From: AWTP1-13 sp963827545
GTDB taxonomy: Bacteria; Pseudomonadota; Alphaproteobacteria; Rhizobiales; Hyphomicrobiaceae
Length of the DNA stretch: 64,000 nucleotides
Assembly: GCA_963827545.1 (NCBI GenBank)
Contig: CAWHBI010000052.1
Coordinates: 62,001 to 126,000, forward strand
Direction of reading: 5' to 3'
Shown piece after piece: positions 44,481 to 54,546 of this stretch; within the stretch, counting starts at the first letter, position 1, and every line of letters begins with the position of its first letter. The position numbers and the translations under genes are program-made. Under the pieces are notes generated by a model. It was not told the DNA's origin. It worked only from the letters and a program-made list of their open reading frames with translations, and did no database searches.

Positions 44481-45457
44481 TCACGTCAGCGATACCGAGT
44501 GACTGGCGGTCATGAACAGACGGTTGCGCTTGACGCCACCGAAGCAGACGTTGGCGCACGCTCGGGCAGGCATGAAGCCGATCGGCTTGCCGGTCTGGTC
44601 GAAGATCTTGACGCCGTCCTGCTTCTCGTTGCCCATGCCCCACCGCCCACAGGTTCCGTCGACGTCGAGCGGAAGCCGTCGGGCGTGCCGCGGGCTCGCG
44701 GTGAGGAAATCCGGCCGTTGGCGAGCTTGGTGCCGTTGTCGGTGACGTCGAACACCTTGATGACGCGCGGGTTCGCTGCGGCTCGACGATGTACACTTCG
44801 ATTCATCGGGCGAGAACGCGATTCGTTCGGCCGGTTGATATCGCCAGCGGCGACCGTCGCCGACCGGTCTTGGGATCGAGCCGATACACGTTGGTCGGCA
44901 GCTCCGGCGTCGCCACGTGCCCCTCGTAGTTGCCCAGGATGCCGAACGGCGGATCGGTGAACCAGATCGAATCGTCGGACTCGACCACGACGTCGTTGGG
45001 CGAGTTGAGCGGCTTGCCCTCGAACTTGTCCGTGAGGACGGTGATGGTGCCGTCGTACTCGGTGCGCGTGAGGCGGCGCGCGTCGTGCTCGCAGGTCACG
45101 AGGCGGCCCTGGCGGTCGCGGGTGTTACCGTTGGCATTGTTGGAGGGCTTGGCGGAAGACGCTGGCGCGCCCGGTCGTCTCGTCCCAGCGCATGATGCGG
45201 TTGTTCGGAATGTCGCTCCACACGAGGTAGCGGCCATCGCCGAACCAGGCTGGACCTTCGCACCAGCGCATGCCGGTGGCGAGTTGCTCCACGCTGGCCA
45301 GGCAGCCGGTATCTGGCAAGCTCGGATCGAGGATCTCGACGGCGGGGTCCGGATAGCGCTGGTTCGGCCGCCACTGCGCCAAGGCGGCCGGCGCAAGGGC
45401 GGCCCCGGCAAGCGCGGCGCTTCCCGTGGCCATGAAGGCCCGTCGTGTCTGCTGCAT
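44481..45457 (-). pseudogene. SMP-30/gluconolactonase family secreted lactonase, many frameshifts
   Basis: Six-bladed propeller lactonase family, reconstructed length about 325. The N-terminus MQQTRRAFMATGSAALAGAA is a twin-arginine signal. GMRWCEGPAWFGDGRYLVWS, SNNANGNTRDRQGRLVTCEH, LNSPNDVVVESDDSIWFTDP and the final RLFMTASHSVSLT are family motifs, but they lie in different frames. I see one insertion near 45154, about four single-base losses between 44780 and 44860, and more near 44600-44700. That is far denser than elsewhere in the window. It is either a decaying gene or a badly read region. Confidence 0.75.
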
Positions 45458-45540
45458 GTGTTTTCCTCCTCCCGGCGCATTTTGCTCAGCACCAGCCGCG
45501 CCTTGTTAATCGGGCACGTGTCAGAATGCAGCGCTCTGGT

Positions 45541-46650
45541 TCACGCCTGCACCAGGCATGGCGCGATCGCCGCCTCGTTCCACTCCACGCCCGTGCCCGG
45601 CGTGTCGCGCGGGGTCGTGAAGCCCTTCACCGGCACCAGCGGGTCTTTCATGAGGTCCTGACCCCAGTCCATGAACTCCAGCCAGTGTTTCGTGGGCGTG
45701 GCGGCCAGCACGTGCGCGGAGTAATCCGGCGAGAGGTGGGAGGAGAACGGCACGGCGCGGGCTTCCGCCACGCGGGCGAGCCGCAGCCAGCCAGTGACGC
45801 CGCCGATGCGCAACAGGTCCGGCATGACGTAGTCGCAGGCGCCCATCTCGATCGCCATCTTGCCGACGCGCCAGCTCCACCAGTTCTCGCCGATCTGGAT
45901 GGGGGTGGAGAGCTTCGTCGCCAGCCGCGCCTGCGTGTCGTAGTCGTCGTAGGCGACGGGCTCCTCGATCCAGGCCAGCCCCAGGCCGTCGATGGCGCGG
46001 CAGGTCTCCAGCGCGCTGGCCGAGGGCAGCCCCTGGTTGAAATCGCACGAGATGAGGATGTCCGGGCCGACGGCGCTGCGCACGGCCTTGTAGGCGGCGA
46101 CCTCGCCGGCGGCGCTGTCCCGGCCCATGCGCAGCTTCATGTGGGTGAAACCGCCATGCTCGACCAGCATCTCCTTGGCTTCGCGGGCCACGTCGGTTGG
46201 CTCCATGATGCCGAGACCGCAGCTGTGATAGGTGGGCAGCGGATCGTTGGTTCCCCCGAGCAGCTTGTAGAGCGGCAGGCCGGCCTCGCGCGCCAGCGCG
46301 TCGTGGAGCGCCATGTCGAACATGGAGAGCGCCATCTGCGCCGCGCCCTCGTGGCCGAGGTGCGTGAGCCGCTTCTGGCAGGCGTCGTGCACCGCCGGCG
46401 CATCGGCGAGCGCGATCTTGCGCCCCTTGACCGAGCCGACCAGCTCCTCGAGCAGGATCGGCACCACCTTGAGGCCGATCGGCACGAACGTAAAGCCCAG
46501 CACGCGGCCCGCTCCGCCGCCTTTCAGCTCCAGGTCGATCACCAGGAAGGGCCCGCGCGTGAACCGGCCGACCCGGGTATTGAGCACGCGCCTCACGGGC
46601 ACCAGGGCGCGGCGGATGCGGATGCCGGTGATCTCGATGGTTGCGGTCAT
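45541..46650 (-). CDS. Mandelate racemase / muconate lactonizing enzyme family protein
   Basis: Enolase-superfamily enzyme, 369 residues from ATG 46650. The N-terminal capping domain is followed by the barrel: THMKLRMG (Lys-x-Arg/Lys base), ISCDFNQG (metal Asp), WIEEPVAYDD (metal Glu), PIQIGEN (metal Glu) and SSHLSPDYSAHVLA (His acid/base region). That pattern fits racemases or acid-sugar dehydratases of the MR group. It is next to an SMP-30 lactonase and an SDR on the same strand, which suggests sugar-acid breakdown; exact substrate unknown. Confidence 0.88.
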   Translation of the reverse strand: MTATIEITGIRIRRALVPVRRVLNTRVGRFTRGPFLVIDLELKGGGAGRVLGFTFVPIGLKVVPILLEELVGSVKGRKIALADAPAVHDACQKRLTHLGHEGAAQMALSMFDMALHDALAREAGLPLYKLLGGTNDPLPTYHSCGLGIMEPTDVAREAKEMLVEHGGFTHMKLRMGRDSAAGEVAAYKAVRSAVGPDILISCDFNQGLPSASALETCRAIDGLGLAWIEEPVAYDDYDTQARLATKLSTPIQIGENWWSWRVGKMAIEMGACDYVMPDLLRIGGVTGWLRLARVAEARAVPFSSHLSPDYSAHVLAATPTKHWLEFMDWGQDLMKDPLVPVKGFTTPRDTPGTGVEWNEAAIAPCLVQA

Positions 46651-46678
46651 AGTTGTACTCCGGTGCTTGCTCATTCCC

Positions 46679-46823
46679 TCTCCCCATGCTTCTTCAGCAT
46701 GGGGAGAGGGTTAGGGTGAGGGGCGGCCCAAGTCGCCCGGCACTTGATGCCGCCCCTCACCTCATGCCCGGAGGCATGGCTCCGCCATGACCCTCTCCCC
46801 GAAGGACGGGATGAGAGGGACAC
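46679..46823. repeat. Composite palindromic repeat, copy 3 (no gene inside)
   Basis: Left half: CCCTCTCCCCATGCT...AGCATGGGGAGAGGG then TTAGGGTGAGGGGCGGC ending at 46727. A 21-base spacer follows. Right half from 46749: GCCGCCCCTCACC, GGCATGGCTCCGCCATG, CCCTCTCCCC...GAGAGGG. The right half is nearly identical to that at 20601-20675. It fills the gap between the MR/MLE gene start and the SDR stop codon at 46824. Confidence 0.85.
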
Positions 46824-47695
46824 TCACCGCATGCGCGCGCCGATCGTGACGCCCGGCGGCGCCGGAATCGAGTCCGGCACGAAGAAGTCGGGCGCCAGCT
46901 CCTGGCTCGCATCGACGCGGTACTTCTCGAAATCCTTCACGCCGTGCTCGTAGAGCAGCGTGTCGTCGATGCAGAAGCGCCCGGTGAAGGTCTTGGCATC
47001 CTGCGTCAGGATCAGATGCGCCGCGTCGCCCATGATCTGCGGCGTGCGGCTGCGGCGCATGAGGCCGTCGCCGCCCAGCAGGTTGCGCACCGCCGCGGTG
47101 GCGATGGTCGTGCGCGGCCACAGCGTGTTGGCGGCAATGCCGTCCTTCGCCAGCTCGCCGGAGAGGCCCAGCGCGATGATGCTCATGTTGAACTTCGCCA
47201 TCGAGTAGGCCACGTGCGGGGCGAACCACTTCACGTTCATGTCGAGCGGCGGCGACAGCATGAGGATGTGCGGGTTGGACGCCTTCTTCAGGTGCGGGAT
47301 GCACGCCTTCGAGGTGACGAACGTGCCGCGCGCATTGATGCCGTGCATCAGGTCGTAGCGCTTCATCTCGGTGGCCGTCGAGGGGGTGAGCGAGATGGCG
47401 CTGGCGTTGTTGACGCAGACGTCGAGCCCGCCGAAGGTCTCCACGGTCTTTGCCACGGCCGCCTGCACCTGCTCCTCGAAGCGGATGTCGCACACGATGG
47501 GCAGCGCCTTGCCGCCGGCCGCCTCGATCTCCTTGGCCGCGGTATAGATGGTGCCCTCGAGCTTGGGACTGGCTCCGCCGTCTTGGCGGCGATGGCGATG
47601 TTGGCGCCGTCGCGTGCAGCGCGGAGCGCGATTGCAAGGCCGATACCCCGGCTGGCCCCGGTGATGAACAGCGTCTTGCCCTTGAGCGTTTCCAT
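46824..47695 (-). CDS. SDR family oxidoreductase, HSDL2-like (frame broken by one base)
   Basis: Short-chain dehydrogenase of the hydroxysteroid-dehydrogenase-like 2 group, about 290 residues. LKGKTLFITGASRGIGLAIA is the NADP loop; KLEGTIYTAAKEIEAAGGKA, VNNASAISLTPS and AYSMAKFNMSIIALGLS (Tyr-x-x-x-Lys) follow. The frame breaks near 47572, where one C is missing after AIAAKTAEP. The C-terminus is LAPDFFVPDSIPAPPG. Substrate unknown; a repeat abuts its stop. Confidence 0.87.
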
Positions 47696-47820
47696 TGGTT
47701 TGCCCCATATCTCGCGGGAGCGGCACGATCGCGCCTCGCGCTTTCCCCCGGAGCCAAATTCGCACGGCAACGAGCCGGATGAAAGCGCGGAAGGGGTTGC
47801 GTCTCCGATAGTGGTATGGC

Positions 47821-48933
47821 CTAACGCCGCGCCAGCATGGCAGCGACCATTTCGCCGATCGCGAGCGACGCGGTGAGCCCGGGGCTCTCGATGCCGTAGA
47901 GTGCCACCAGCCCGCTCTGCCCGTGCCTATCCGGCCCGTGGATGGCGAAGTCGGGCACTGGCTCACCCTCGCGGTAGAGCTTGGGGCGGATGCCGGTGTA
48001 GTCGGGGTGCAGGCGCGTGGCATCGAGGCCCGGATAGTAGCTGCGGACGAAGTCGAGGAACTTGTCGAGCTTTTCGGGCACGAAGCTGTAGTCCAGCCCA
48101 TCGATCCATTCGATGTCGGGGCCAAACTTGCAGCGCCCGCCGATATCGACGGTGGCGTGCAACCCCAGCCAGGCCCCGTCGGGCATTGGGTAGATGTGCC
48201 GCTTGAAGGGCGAAGGGCCCGAAAGTGCGTAGTACTGGCCCTTGGCGTAGTAGGTCTGCGGCGGGCTGTAGCTCTCCCTGTAGCCCAGCGTCATCGCCAG
48301 CTTCGAGGCGTGCAGTCCCGCCGACAGGACCAGATTGGCGCAGGTGATGACGCCCGGCGCCTCGCCACCGGTGATGAGGCGGAAGTGGCCCTGTGGCGTG
48401 CGCTCGATGCGCTCGACCGGGCATCGCAGCACGACCGAGCCGCCGTGGGCCTCGATGTGGCCCTCCAGCGCCAGCATCAGGCCGTGGCTGTCGACGACGC
48501 CGGTGGAGGGCGAGATCAGCGCGGCCACGCATGCCAGCTCGGGCTCGAGCGCGCGCGCGGCGTTGCTCCCGATCGGCTCCAGGTCGGTGACGCCGTTCTT
48601 CGCCGCCGTCTCCCTTATGGCCGCGAGCTTTGGCCGCTGGCTCTCCTGCGTGGCGACGATGAGCTTGCCGCAGCGCGCATGGCTCACGTTGTTCTCGGCG
48701 CAGAAGCGGTAGAGCAGCTCCTTGCCGCGCACGCACAGCGTCGCGCGCAGGCTGCCCGGCGGATAGTAGATGCCGGCGTGGATCACCTCGCTGTTGCGCG
48801 AGGAGGTTTCCGAGCCGATCAGCTCGTGCTGCTCCAGAACCATCACCTCGTGGGCGGCCGCGGCCAGCGCGCGGGCAATAGCCAATCCCACCACGCCGGC
48901 GCCCACCACGATGGTTTCAACGTCTGGAGACAT
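47821..48933 (-). CDS. FAD-dependent oxidoreductase, L-2-hydroxyglutarate oxidase (LhgO)-like
   Basis: DAO-family flavoprotein, 370 residues from ATG 48933. ETIVVGAGVVGLAIARALA (FAD loop), ETSSRNSEVIHAGIYYPPGS and LCVRGKELLYRFC are strongly LhgO/L2HGDH-like. STGVVDSHGLMLALEG, AKGQYYALSG and ALYGIESPGLTASLAIGE complete it. Likely oxidises L-2-hydroxyglutarate or a similar 2-hydroxy acid, passing electrons to quinone. Confidence 0.9.
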   Translation of the reverse strand: MSPDVETIVVGAGVVGLAIARALAAAAHEVMVLEQHELIGSETSSRNSEVIHAGIYYPPGSLRATLCVRGKELLYRFCAENNVSHARCGKLIVATQESQRPKLAAIRETAAKNGVTDLEPIGSNAARALEPELACVAALISPSTGVVDSHGLMLALEGHIEAHGGSVVLRCPVERIERTPQGHFRLITGGEAPGVITCANLVLSAGLHASKLAMTLGYRESYSPPQTYYAKGQYYALSGPSPFKRHIYPMPDGAWLGLHATVDIGGRCKFGPDIEWIDGLDYSFVPEKLDKFLDFVRSYYPGLDATRLHPDYTGIRPKLYREGEPVPDFAIHGPDRHGQSGLVALYGIESPGLTASLAIGEMVAAMLARR

Positions 48934-49112
48934 GCGACCCCTACGCTCCGGCTCTGCGCCTGATGGCATGATTTGGCGGGCTTATCCATTCCGGGCTTGC
49001 GTATGAAACATACAAAGAACATAATAGGTACAAATGTTCCAGGCGCGACTCAGGTTAGACGGACGCGCAACGCCCCGCTGCAGGGAGCGAGCAATGAGGA
49101 GGGCAATTTCCC

Positions 49113-50260
49113 ATGGGTCTGTTTCAGCCGTCCAATCGCCAGGCGTTCAACCCGCACGCTCATGCGGTGGGGGAGCGTTGTCCCATGTGCGAGCAGCCCA
49201 TCGGGCAGGACATTGCCCGCAGGATCGAAGCCAAGCAGCGTGAGCAGTACGAAGCCGCCTTGAGCAAGGCGCGGGCCGAGGCGGCGGCTGCGGTGGAGCA
49301 GAAGGTGGCGGCAGCGCGTGCCGAGGCCAAGCTGGCGGCCGAGACGGCGATGGCCTCGCGTCTCACCGAGTTCCAGTCCAAGCTGGCGCAAGAGCAGCAG
49401 GCCAAGGCGGCCGTTCAGGAGCAGATGCGGCGCTGAAGGCGGAGCAGCAGGCGGCTGTCGACAAGCGCGTCGCAGAGATCCAGGAGGGCCTGCAGCGGCA
49501 GAAGGAGGACCTGCAGAAGGAGAAGGACGGCGCCATGCTCGCCGCGAATGCGAAGGTCCTGAAGCTGCAATCGGAGCTGGCCGACATGCAGCGCAAGCTC
49601 GAAGGCAAGTCGGCGCACGAGCTGGGCGAAGGCTCAGAGATCGACTTGTTCGAGCAGCTTCGCACGGCTTTCGAGACCGACCGCATTCAGCGTGTCCCCA
49701 AGGGCGTCAATGGTGCCGACGTGATCCACGAGGTGGTCCACAACGGCAAGGTTTGCGGCAAGATCATCTACGACGCCAAGAACCGTGACGCCTGGCAGAA
49801 CGGGTTCGCTATCAAGCTCAAGGCAGACAAGCTGGCGCAGGGAGCGGACCACGCCATCCTGTCGAGCAACAAGTTCCCCAAGGATCGCAGTCAGGTCCAT
49901 TCTCAGGACGGTGTGATCGTCGCCAATCCCGCACGCGTTCTGGCGATCGTCGAGATCCTGCGTGACCAGCTCGTGCGCATGCACGAGCTGCGCGTCAGCA
50001 ACGAGGAGCGCGGCAGCAAGACGGTCGAGCTTTACGCCTTCATCACGTCGGAGCACTTCAAGCAGCTTGTCGAGCAGGTCGAGGCGCAGGCCGGCAAGAT
50101 GCTCGACCTCGACACCAAGGAGCAGGAGGCGCACCGGCGCATCTGGGACCAGCGCGGCAAGCTGATCCGATCAGTGCAGAAGGCGCGCTCGGATCTCGCC
50201 TTCGAGATCGACCGCATCATCGGCACGGCGGGCAATGGGCCGGAAGACGCGGCCGCGTGA
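49113..50260 (+). CDS. DUF2130 domain protein (COG4487) with coiled coil (frame broken by one base)
   Basis: About 382 residues. The N-terminus has RCPMCEQPIGQDIARRIE, then a long Ala/Glu/Lys coiled coil (about residues 50-165). The C-terminal DUF2130 nuclease-like domain holds SEIDLFEQLRTAF, KIIYDAKNRDAWQNGFAIK and HAILSSNKFPKD. The frame breaks near 49432, where a C is missing between EQMRR and LKAEQQAAVDKR. Asp/Lys residues in IIYDAKN fit a restriction-endonuclease-like fold, but the activity is unproven. GCAGGGAGCGAGC lies upstream of the gene, with an AT-rich, LexA-box-like site at 49017-49031. Confidence 0.85.
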
Positions 50261-50483
50261 TGCTGTGACCACAGAATGCCGCTCGGTCGGACGTGACGCA
50301 GTAAGAAAGGGGCAGGCTCGGCGTCGCGGTATGGAGCTTCGTGCGGCAGGCCCTGCGGCCGCATTGACTTGCAAGCGCCCTTCATAGCAGGAAGACATTG
50401 GCGGAGCCCGCACATCCAGCCCGGCTCCGGATGGAACCTGACTTGCGTGCTTCGGCCCGCATCGCAATGGAAGGCGATGGCGA

Positions 50484-51500
50484 ATGAGCGCCGCGACAGT
50501 TGATGGACGACGGGTCCTCCTGACCGGCGTCGCCGGGTTCATCGGCTTCCACCTCGCCAACCGCCTGCTGCAGTCGGGCGCCATCGTGCATGGCGTCGAC
50601 AATCTCAACGACTACTATGACGTGCGCCTCAAAGAGGCGAGGCTGGCGGCAATCAATGCGCCGGCGTTCTCCTTCACGCGCGCAGATATCGCAGACCACG
50701 AGCAGCTCGGGCCGATCTTCGCGGCGTTCCGGCCGGAGTATGTGGTCCATCTCGCGGCGCAGGCCGGCGTGCGCTACTCGCTCGTCAATCCGAGGGCCTA
50801 CATCTCCGCCAACATCGATGGCTTTCTCACAATCCTGGAGGCCTGCCGGGCTCATCCGGTCTCCCACCTGGTCTACGCGTCCTCGAGCTCCGTCTACGGC
50901 GCGAGCACCAAGGTCCCGTTCTCGGAAGCGGACCCAGCCGATCGCCCGGTGTCGCTCTACGGCGCCACCAAGCGCGCCAACGAGCTGATGGCGCACAGCT
51001 ACGCCCATCTCTACGGCATTGCGGCTACAGGCCTACGCTTCTTCACAGTCTACGGTCCCTGGGGGCGCCCCGACATGGCGTACTTCATCTTCACCAAGGC
51101 GATCCTGGAGGGGCGGCCGATCGACGTCTACAACAACGGCCAGATGCGACGGGACTTCACCTACGTCGACGACGTGACCGAGGCCGTCGAGCGAGTCCTG
51201 CTGCACCCGCCGGCCTCGGCGCCATCGGACCAGTCCGATCCCGCGGCTGCCGCCCCGCACGCGATCTACAACATCGGCAATCACACGTCGGTGGAACTCG
51301 AGCGCTATATCGCGGCCATCGAAGCGGCCGTCGGCCGCAAGGCCGTCCGTCGCATGCTGCCGATGCAGCCAGGCGACGTGCCCGCAACCTACGCCGACGT
51401 CGATCGCCTGGCGAGCCTGGTCGGCTTTGCGCCACGCACACCGATCGAGGAGGGGATGACGCGCTTCGTCGCATGGTATCGCTCCTTCTACGGTGTGTGA
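50484..51500 (+). CDS. NAD-dependent epimerase, UDP-glucuronate 4-epimerase-like
   Basis: Extended SDR, 338 residues. VLLTGVAGFIGFHLANRLL (NAD loop), VDNLNDYYDVRLKEARLA (typical of UDP-GlcA 4-epimerases), HLAAQAGVRYSL, YASSSSVYG (catalytic Ser) and SLYGATKRANE (Tyr-x-x-x-Lys) are present. FTVYGPWGRPDMAYFIF and the end motif GFAPRTPIEEGMTRFVAWY strengthen the assignment. Likely makes UDP-galacturonate for surface polysaccharide. A stand-alone gene. Confidence 0.92.
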   Translation: MSAATVDGRRVLLTGVAGFIGFHLANRLLQSGAIVHGVDNLNDYYDVRLKEARLAAINAPAFSFTRADIADHEQLGPIFAAFRPEYVVHLAAQAGVRYSLVNPRAYISANIDGFLTILEACRAHPVSHLVYASSSSVYGASTKVPFSEADPADRPVSLYGATKRANELMAHSYAHLYGIAATGLRFFTVYGPWGRPDMAYFIFTKAILEGRPIDVYNNGQMRRDFTYVDDVTEAVERVLLHPPASAPSDQSDPAAAAPHAIYNIGNHTSVELERYIAAIEAAVGRKAVRRMLPMQPGDVPATYADVDRLASLVGFAPRTPIEEGMTRFVAWYRSFYGV

Positions 51501-51538
51501 CCCGTTTCCGCGTCTCCCTAGCCGCCCGGACGCTTGCC

Positions 51539-52540
51539 TCAGGCCGCCACCCCGGACCCTTCGAGTGCCAGCACGCAGCGGGACATGCCGTCAGCGAAGT
51601 TGACCACCGGCGGGTCCTCGCGGCTGCAGACGGGCAGGCGCACGGTGCAGCGCGGGTGGTAGTGGCACCCGGGTGGCGGTTTGTCCGGCGAGGGCACGTC
51701 GCCGAGTGCCGCCGGCTTGACGCTGCGCCTGTGCGGGTCAAGCGACGGAATCGAGGCCAGCAGCGCCTTGGTGTAGGGGTGGCGCGGCGCGTTGAAGATG
51801 CGCTCGGTCGGTCCCACCTCGACGATGCGGCCGAGATACATGACGGCGACACGGGTGGCAAAGTAGCGGACCACGCCGAGGTCGTGGGTGATGAACAGAT
51901 AGGTGAGCCCGCGGTCCGCCTGCAGGTCGGCCAGCAGGTTGAGAATCTGCGCCTGGATCGACACATCGAGCGCAGAGGTTGCCTCATCGCAGATCAGCAG
52001 CGCCGGGTCGACGGCTAGAGCGCGCGCAATGCAGATGCGCTGGCGCTGGCCGCCGGAGAACTCGTGCGGATAGCGCCACATGGTTGCGGGGTCGAGGCTG
52101 ACCTTGCGCATGAGATCCGCCACGCGCTCGGTTTGCTCCTCGCGCGTCGTGCCGATGCCGAACGCCTCCATGCCCTCGGCGATGGAATCGCGCACGGTGG
52201 AGCGCGGGTCGAGCGCGGAGCCCGGATCCTGCATCACGATCTGAATCTTGCGGCGGTAGGGATGAAAGGCGGCCTTGGAAAGGAGCGACAGGTTGACACC
52301 ATCGAACCACACGTTGCCGCCGGTCGCGTCCACGAGCTGCAGGATCGTGCGCCCCACGGTGGTCTTGCCGCAGCCGGACTCGCCCACCAGCGCCAGGGTC
52401 TCGCCCGGGAAAATCGTCAGGTCGACGCCGTCGACCGCCTTCACGTGGCCGGCGACGCGCTTCAGGATGCCGGTGCGAATGGGAAACCAGGTGCGAAGAT
52501 CGCGCAGCTCCAGAAGGGCGCCGCCCGTCAGCACCGTCAT
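51539..52540 (-). CDS. Opp/Dpp-type ABC transporter ATP-binding protein (second ATPase)
   Basis: 333 residues from ATG 52540. Walker A LVGESGCGKTTVGRTIL, Q-loop QIVMQDPGSALDPR, signature EFSGGQRQRICIARAL, Walker B ALLICDEATSALD and switch His LFITHDLGV. The C-terminal oligopeptide extension has the Cys-rich GCHYHPRC...VCSREDPP that binds an iron-sulfur cluster in relatives. Its start overlaps the previous gene's stop by 4 bases. Last gene of the five-gene importer operon. Confidence 0.94.
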   Translation of the reverse strand: MTVLTGGALLELRDLRTWFPIRTGILKRVAGHVKAVDGVDLTIFPGETLALVGESGCGKTTVGRTILQLVDATGGNVWFDGVNLSLLSKAAFHPYRRKIQIVMQDPGSALDPRSTVRDSIAEGMEAFGIGTTREEQTERVADLMRKVSLDPATMWRYPHEFSGGQRQRICIARALAVDPALLICDEATSALDVSIQAQILNLLADLQADRGLTYLFITHDLGVVRYFATRVAVMYLGRIVEVGPTERIFNAPRHPYTKALLASIPSLDPHRRSVKPAALGDVPSPDKPPPGCHYHPRCTVRLPVCSREDPPVVNFADGMSRCVLALEGSGVAA

Positions 52541-53521
52541 GGCCGTGCTTCCCGTTCGACGAGATGGCACCACGCTCCCTGCGTCTCCGAAACCGGCGTG
52601 CGAACCGGCTCCTCGCTACGGCAGCGGTCGAACACGAACGGGCAGCGCGTATGGAAGCGGCAGCCGGCAGGCCAGTGTCCCGGGCGCGGCACCACGCCTT
52701 TGATCTCCTCCAGCCGGTGCCCGCGTGCTTCCGGTTTGGGGACGGATTTGAGCAGGCCCTGCGTATACGGGTGCCGAGGCCGGCTCAGCAGCTCCACGCG
52801 CGTACCCTCTTCGACGATCTGCCCCGCGTACATCACGGCGACGCGATCGGCCACCTCGTTCACCACCCCGAAATCGTGAGTTATGAGCAGCACCGCCGTG
52901 CCTGTGCTCGACGCAAGGTTGCGGATCAGCTCCAGGATCTGCGCGCGGATGGTGGCGTCGAGCGCGGTGGTGGGCTCATCGGCAATCAGCAGCTGCGGCC
53001 GCATGGCCATGGCCATGGCGATCATGACACGCTGCTTGAGCCCACCCGAAAGCTGGTGCGGGTAGGCGTCGAAGCGCATTTGCGGGTTGGGAATGCCGAC
53101 CATGGCGAACAGCTCGAGCACGCGGCGCCGAGCCTCTTCGCCCGAAACCTTGGCGTGGAGGGTGATGGCTTCCAACACCTGGTCGCCCACCGTGGTCACG
53201 GGATTGAGACTGGTCATGGGCTCCTGGAAGATCATGCCGATCTTGCCCCCGCGGATGCTGCGCATGTCAGTCACCGGCAAGCGAGAGGAGGTCGCGGCCA
53301 TCGAAGCGGATGCGGCTCGGAGGCTCGATGCGCCCCGGGCGCGGCACCAGGCGCATGATGGCCAGCGCCGAAATGGACTTGCCGCAGCCGGATTCGCCGA
53401 CGAGGGCCAGCGTTTCTCTCGCCGCGATCGACAAGCCGACCCGGTCGACCACATGAACGCGGCCCGACTCGGATGGAAACGACACGGCCAATCGGTCGAC
53501 CGCCAGCAAGGGCGTGCTCAT
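52537..53521 (-). CDS. Opp/Dpp-type ABC transporter ATP-binding protein (first ATPase; frame broken)
   Basis: About 328 residues. Walker A ALVGESGCGKSISALAI lies in the first frame; after GRDLLSL one extra T near 53278 shifts it. PVTDMRSIRGGKIGMIFQ, signature QLSGGLKQRVMIAMAM, Walker B LLIADEPTTALD and LLITHDFGVVNEVADR then follow. The C-terminal oligopeptide domain GCRFHTRCPFVFDRC is intact. Overlaps its neighbours by 4 bases on both sides, so translation is coupled through the operon. Confidence 0.9.
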
Positions 53522-54537
53522 TGGCCCTCCCTGCGCGTGCGCGGATCGGCGATGTCGCGCATGGCGTCGGCGATCAGGTTGACGGCCAGCACCAGCGCGA
53601 ACAGGAGCACCGAGGCGCCGGCCAGGTTCCACCATATGATCGGCGTGCGCGAGAGCTCATTGCGGGCCTGGTCGATCATCTGGCCCCAGCTGCCATCCAG
53701 CCCGATGCCGAGATAGGACAGGATCGTTTCCGCCAACACCAACCCGGTGAAGGTCAGCGCAAAGGTGATGATGACGAGATGGGCGAGATTGGGGAGGATG
53801 TGGCGCAGGATGATCCTCGTATCGGACACGCCGAGCGCCCGGGCGGCATCGACGTAGTCGGCCTCGCGCAGTTTGAGCGTCTCGCCACGCGCGAGCCGGC
53901 AGAAGTGGACCCAGCCGGTGACACCCAGGGCAACACAGACTTGCACGGTCCCCTTCCCGAGCGCCATGATCAACGCGATCAGCAGCAGCAGGCTCGGGAC
54001 CGACGCCAGCACCGTCATGACGAAGAACACGGCGTCGTCGATGCGCCGCCCGAAATAGCCGGCCGTCACGCCCAGCAGCAGCGCGATCGGAATGACGACG
54101 AGGCTGGTGAAGGCGCCGATCAAAAGCGCAACGCGCACGCCCTTGAGCGCGCGGTAGACGACGTCGCGGCCGAGAATGTCGGTTCCGAGCAGGTGCGCGC
54201 CCGGATAGCGCAGGGGCTGGCCGCCGTAGAACGCGACCTTGGCCAAGGGTGCGGAGTAGCTCGCTTCCTTGAAGGTCTCGGGCTGGAGGATGCGGTCGAT
54301 AATTGTTCGGGACCGGTAGGCAGCAAAGTTGTCGCCGTCCTGCGCGCCGCCGACCCAGGAAATCGAATCGAGAAGCGCGATCAAGACGAATACTGCAACT
54401 GCCACGATGGCAAGGCGTCGCCTCCGCCACAGCTCGACGGCGTTCTCGCGCCAGAAGCGGTTGTGTGCGACCGACCGTGCCACGAGCCCGGCGCCGATGA
54501 CGAGAAGGAGGACGATGCCATTGGAGACCCAGATCAC
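53518..54537 (-). CDS. Opp/Dpp-type ABC transporter permease (OppC-like)
   Basis: 339 residues from a GTG at 54537. After an N-terminal helix and a periplasmic loop (about 70-120, GTDILGRDVVYRALKG at its end) there are about five helices. The EAA loop EADYVDAARALGVSDTRI...HILPN contacts the ATPases. Unusually, an extra N-terminal hydrophobic segment (IVLLLVIGAGLVARSV) precedes the one standard in OppC. 9 bases after the OppB-like gene. Confidence 0.9.
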   Translation of the reverse strand: MIWVSNGIVLLLVIGAGLVARSVAHNRFWRENAVELWRRRRLAIVAVAVFVLIALLDSISWVGGAQDGDNFAAYRSRTIIDRILQPETFKEASYSAPLAKVAFYGGQPLRYPGAHLLGTDILGRDVVYRALKGVRVALLIGAFTSLVVIPIALLLGVTAGYFGRRIDDAVFFVMTVLASVPSLLLLIALIMALGKGTVQVCVALGVTGWVHFCRLARGETLKLREADYVDAARALGVSDTRIILRHILPNLAHLVIITFALTFTGLVLAETILSYLGIGLDGSWGQMIDQARNELSRTPIIWWNLAGASVLLFALVLAVNLIADAMRDIADPRTRREGQ

Positions 54538-54546
54538 TGAATGCCC

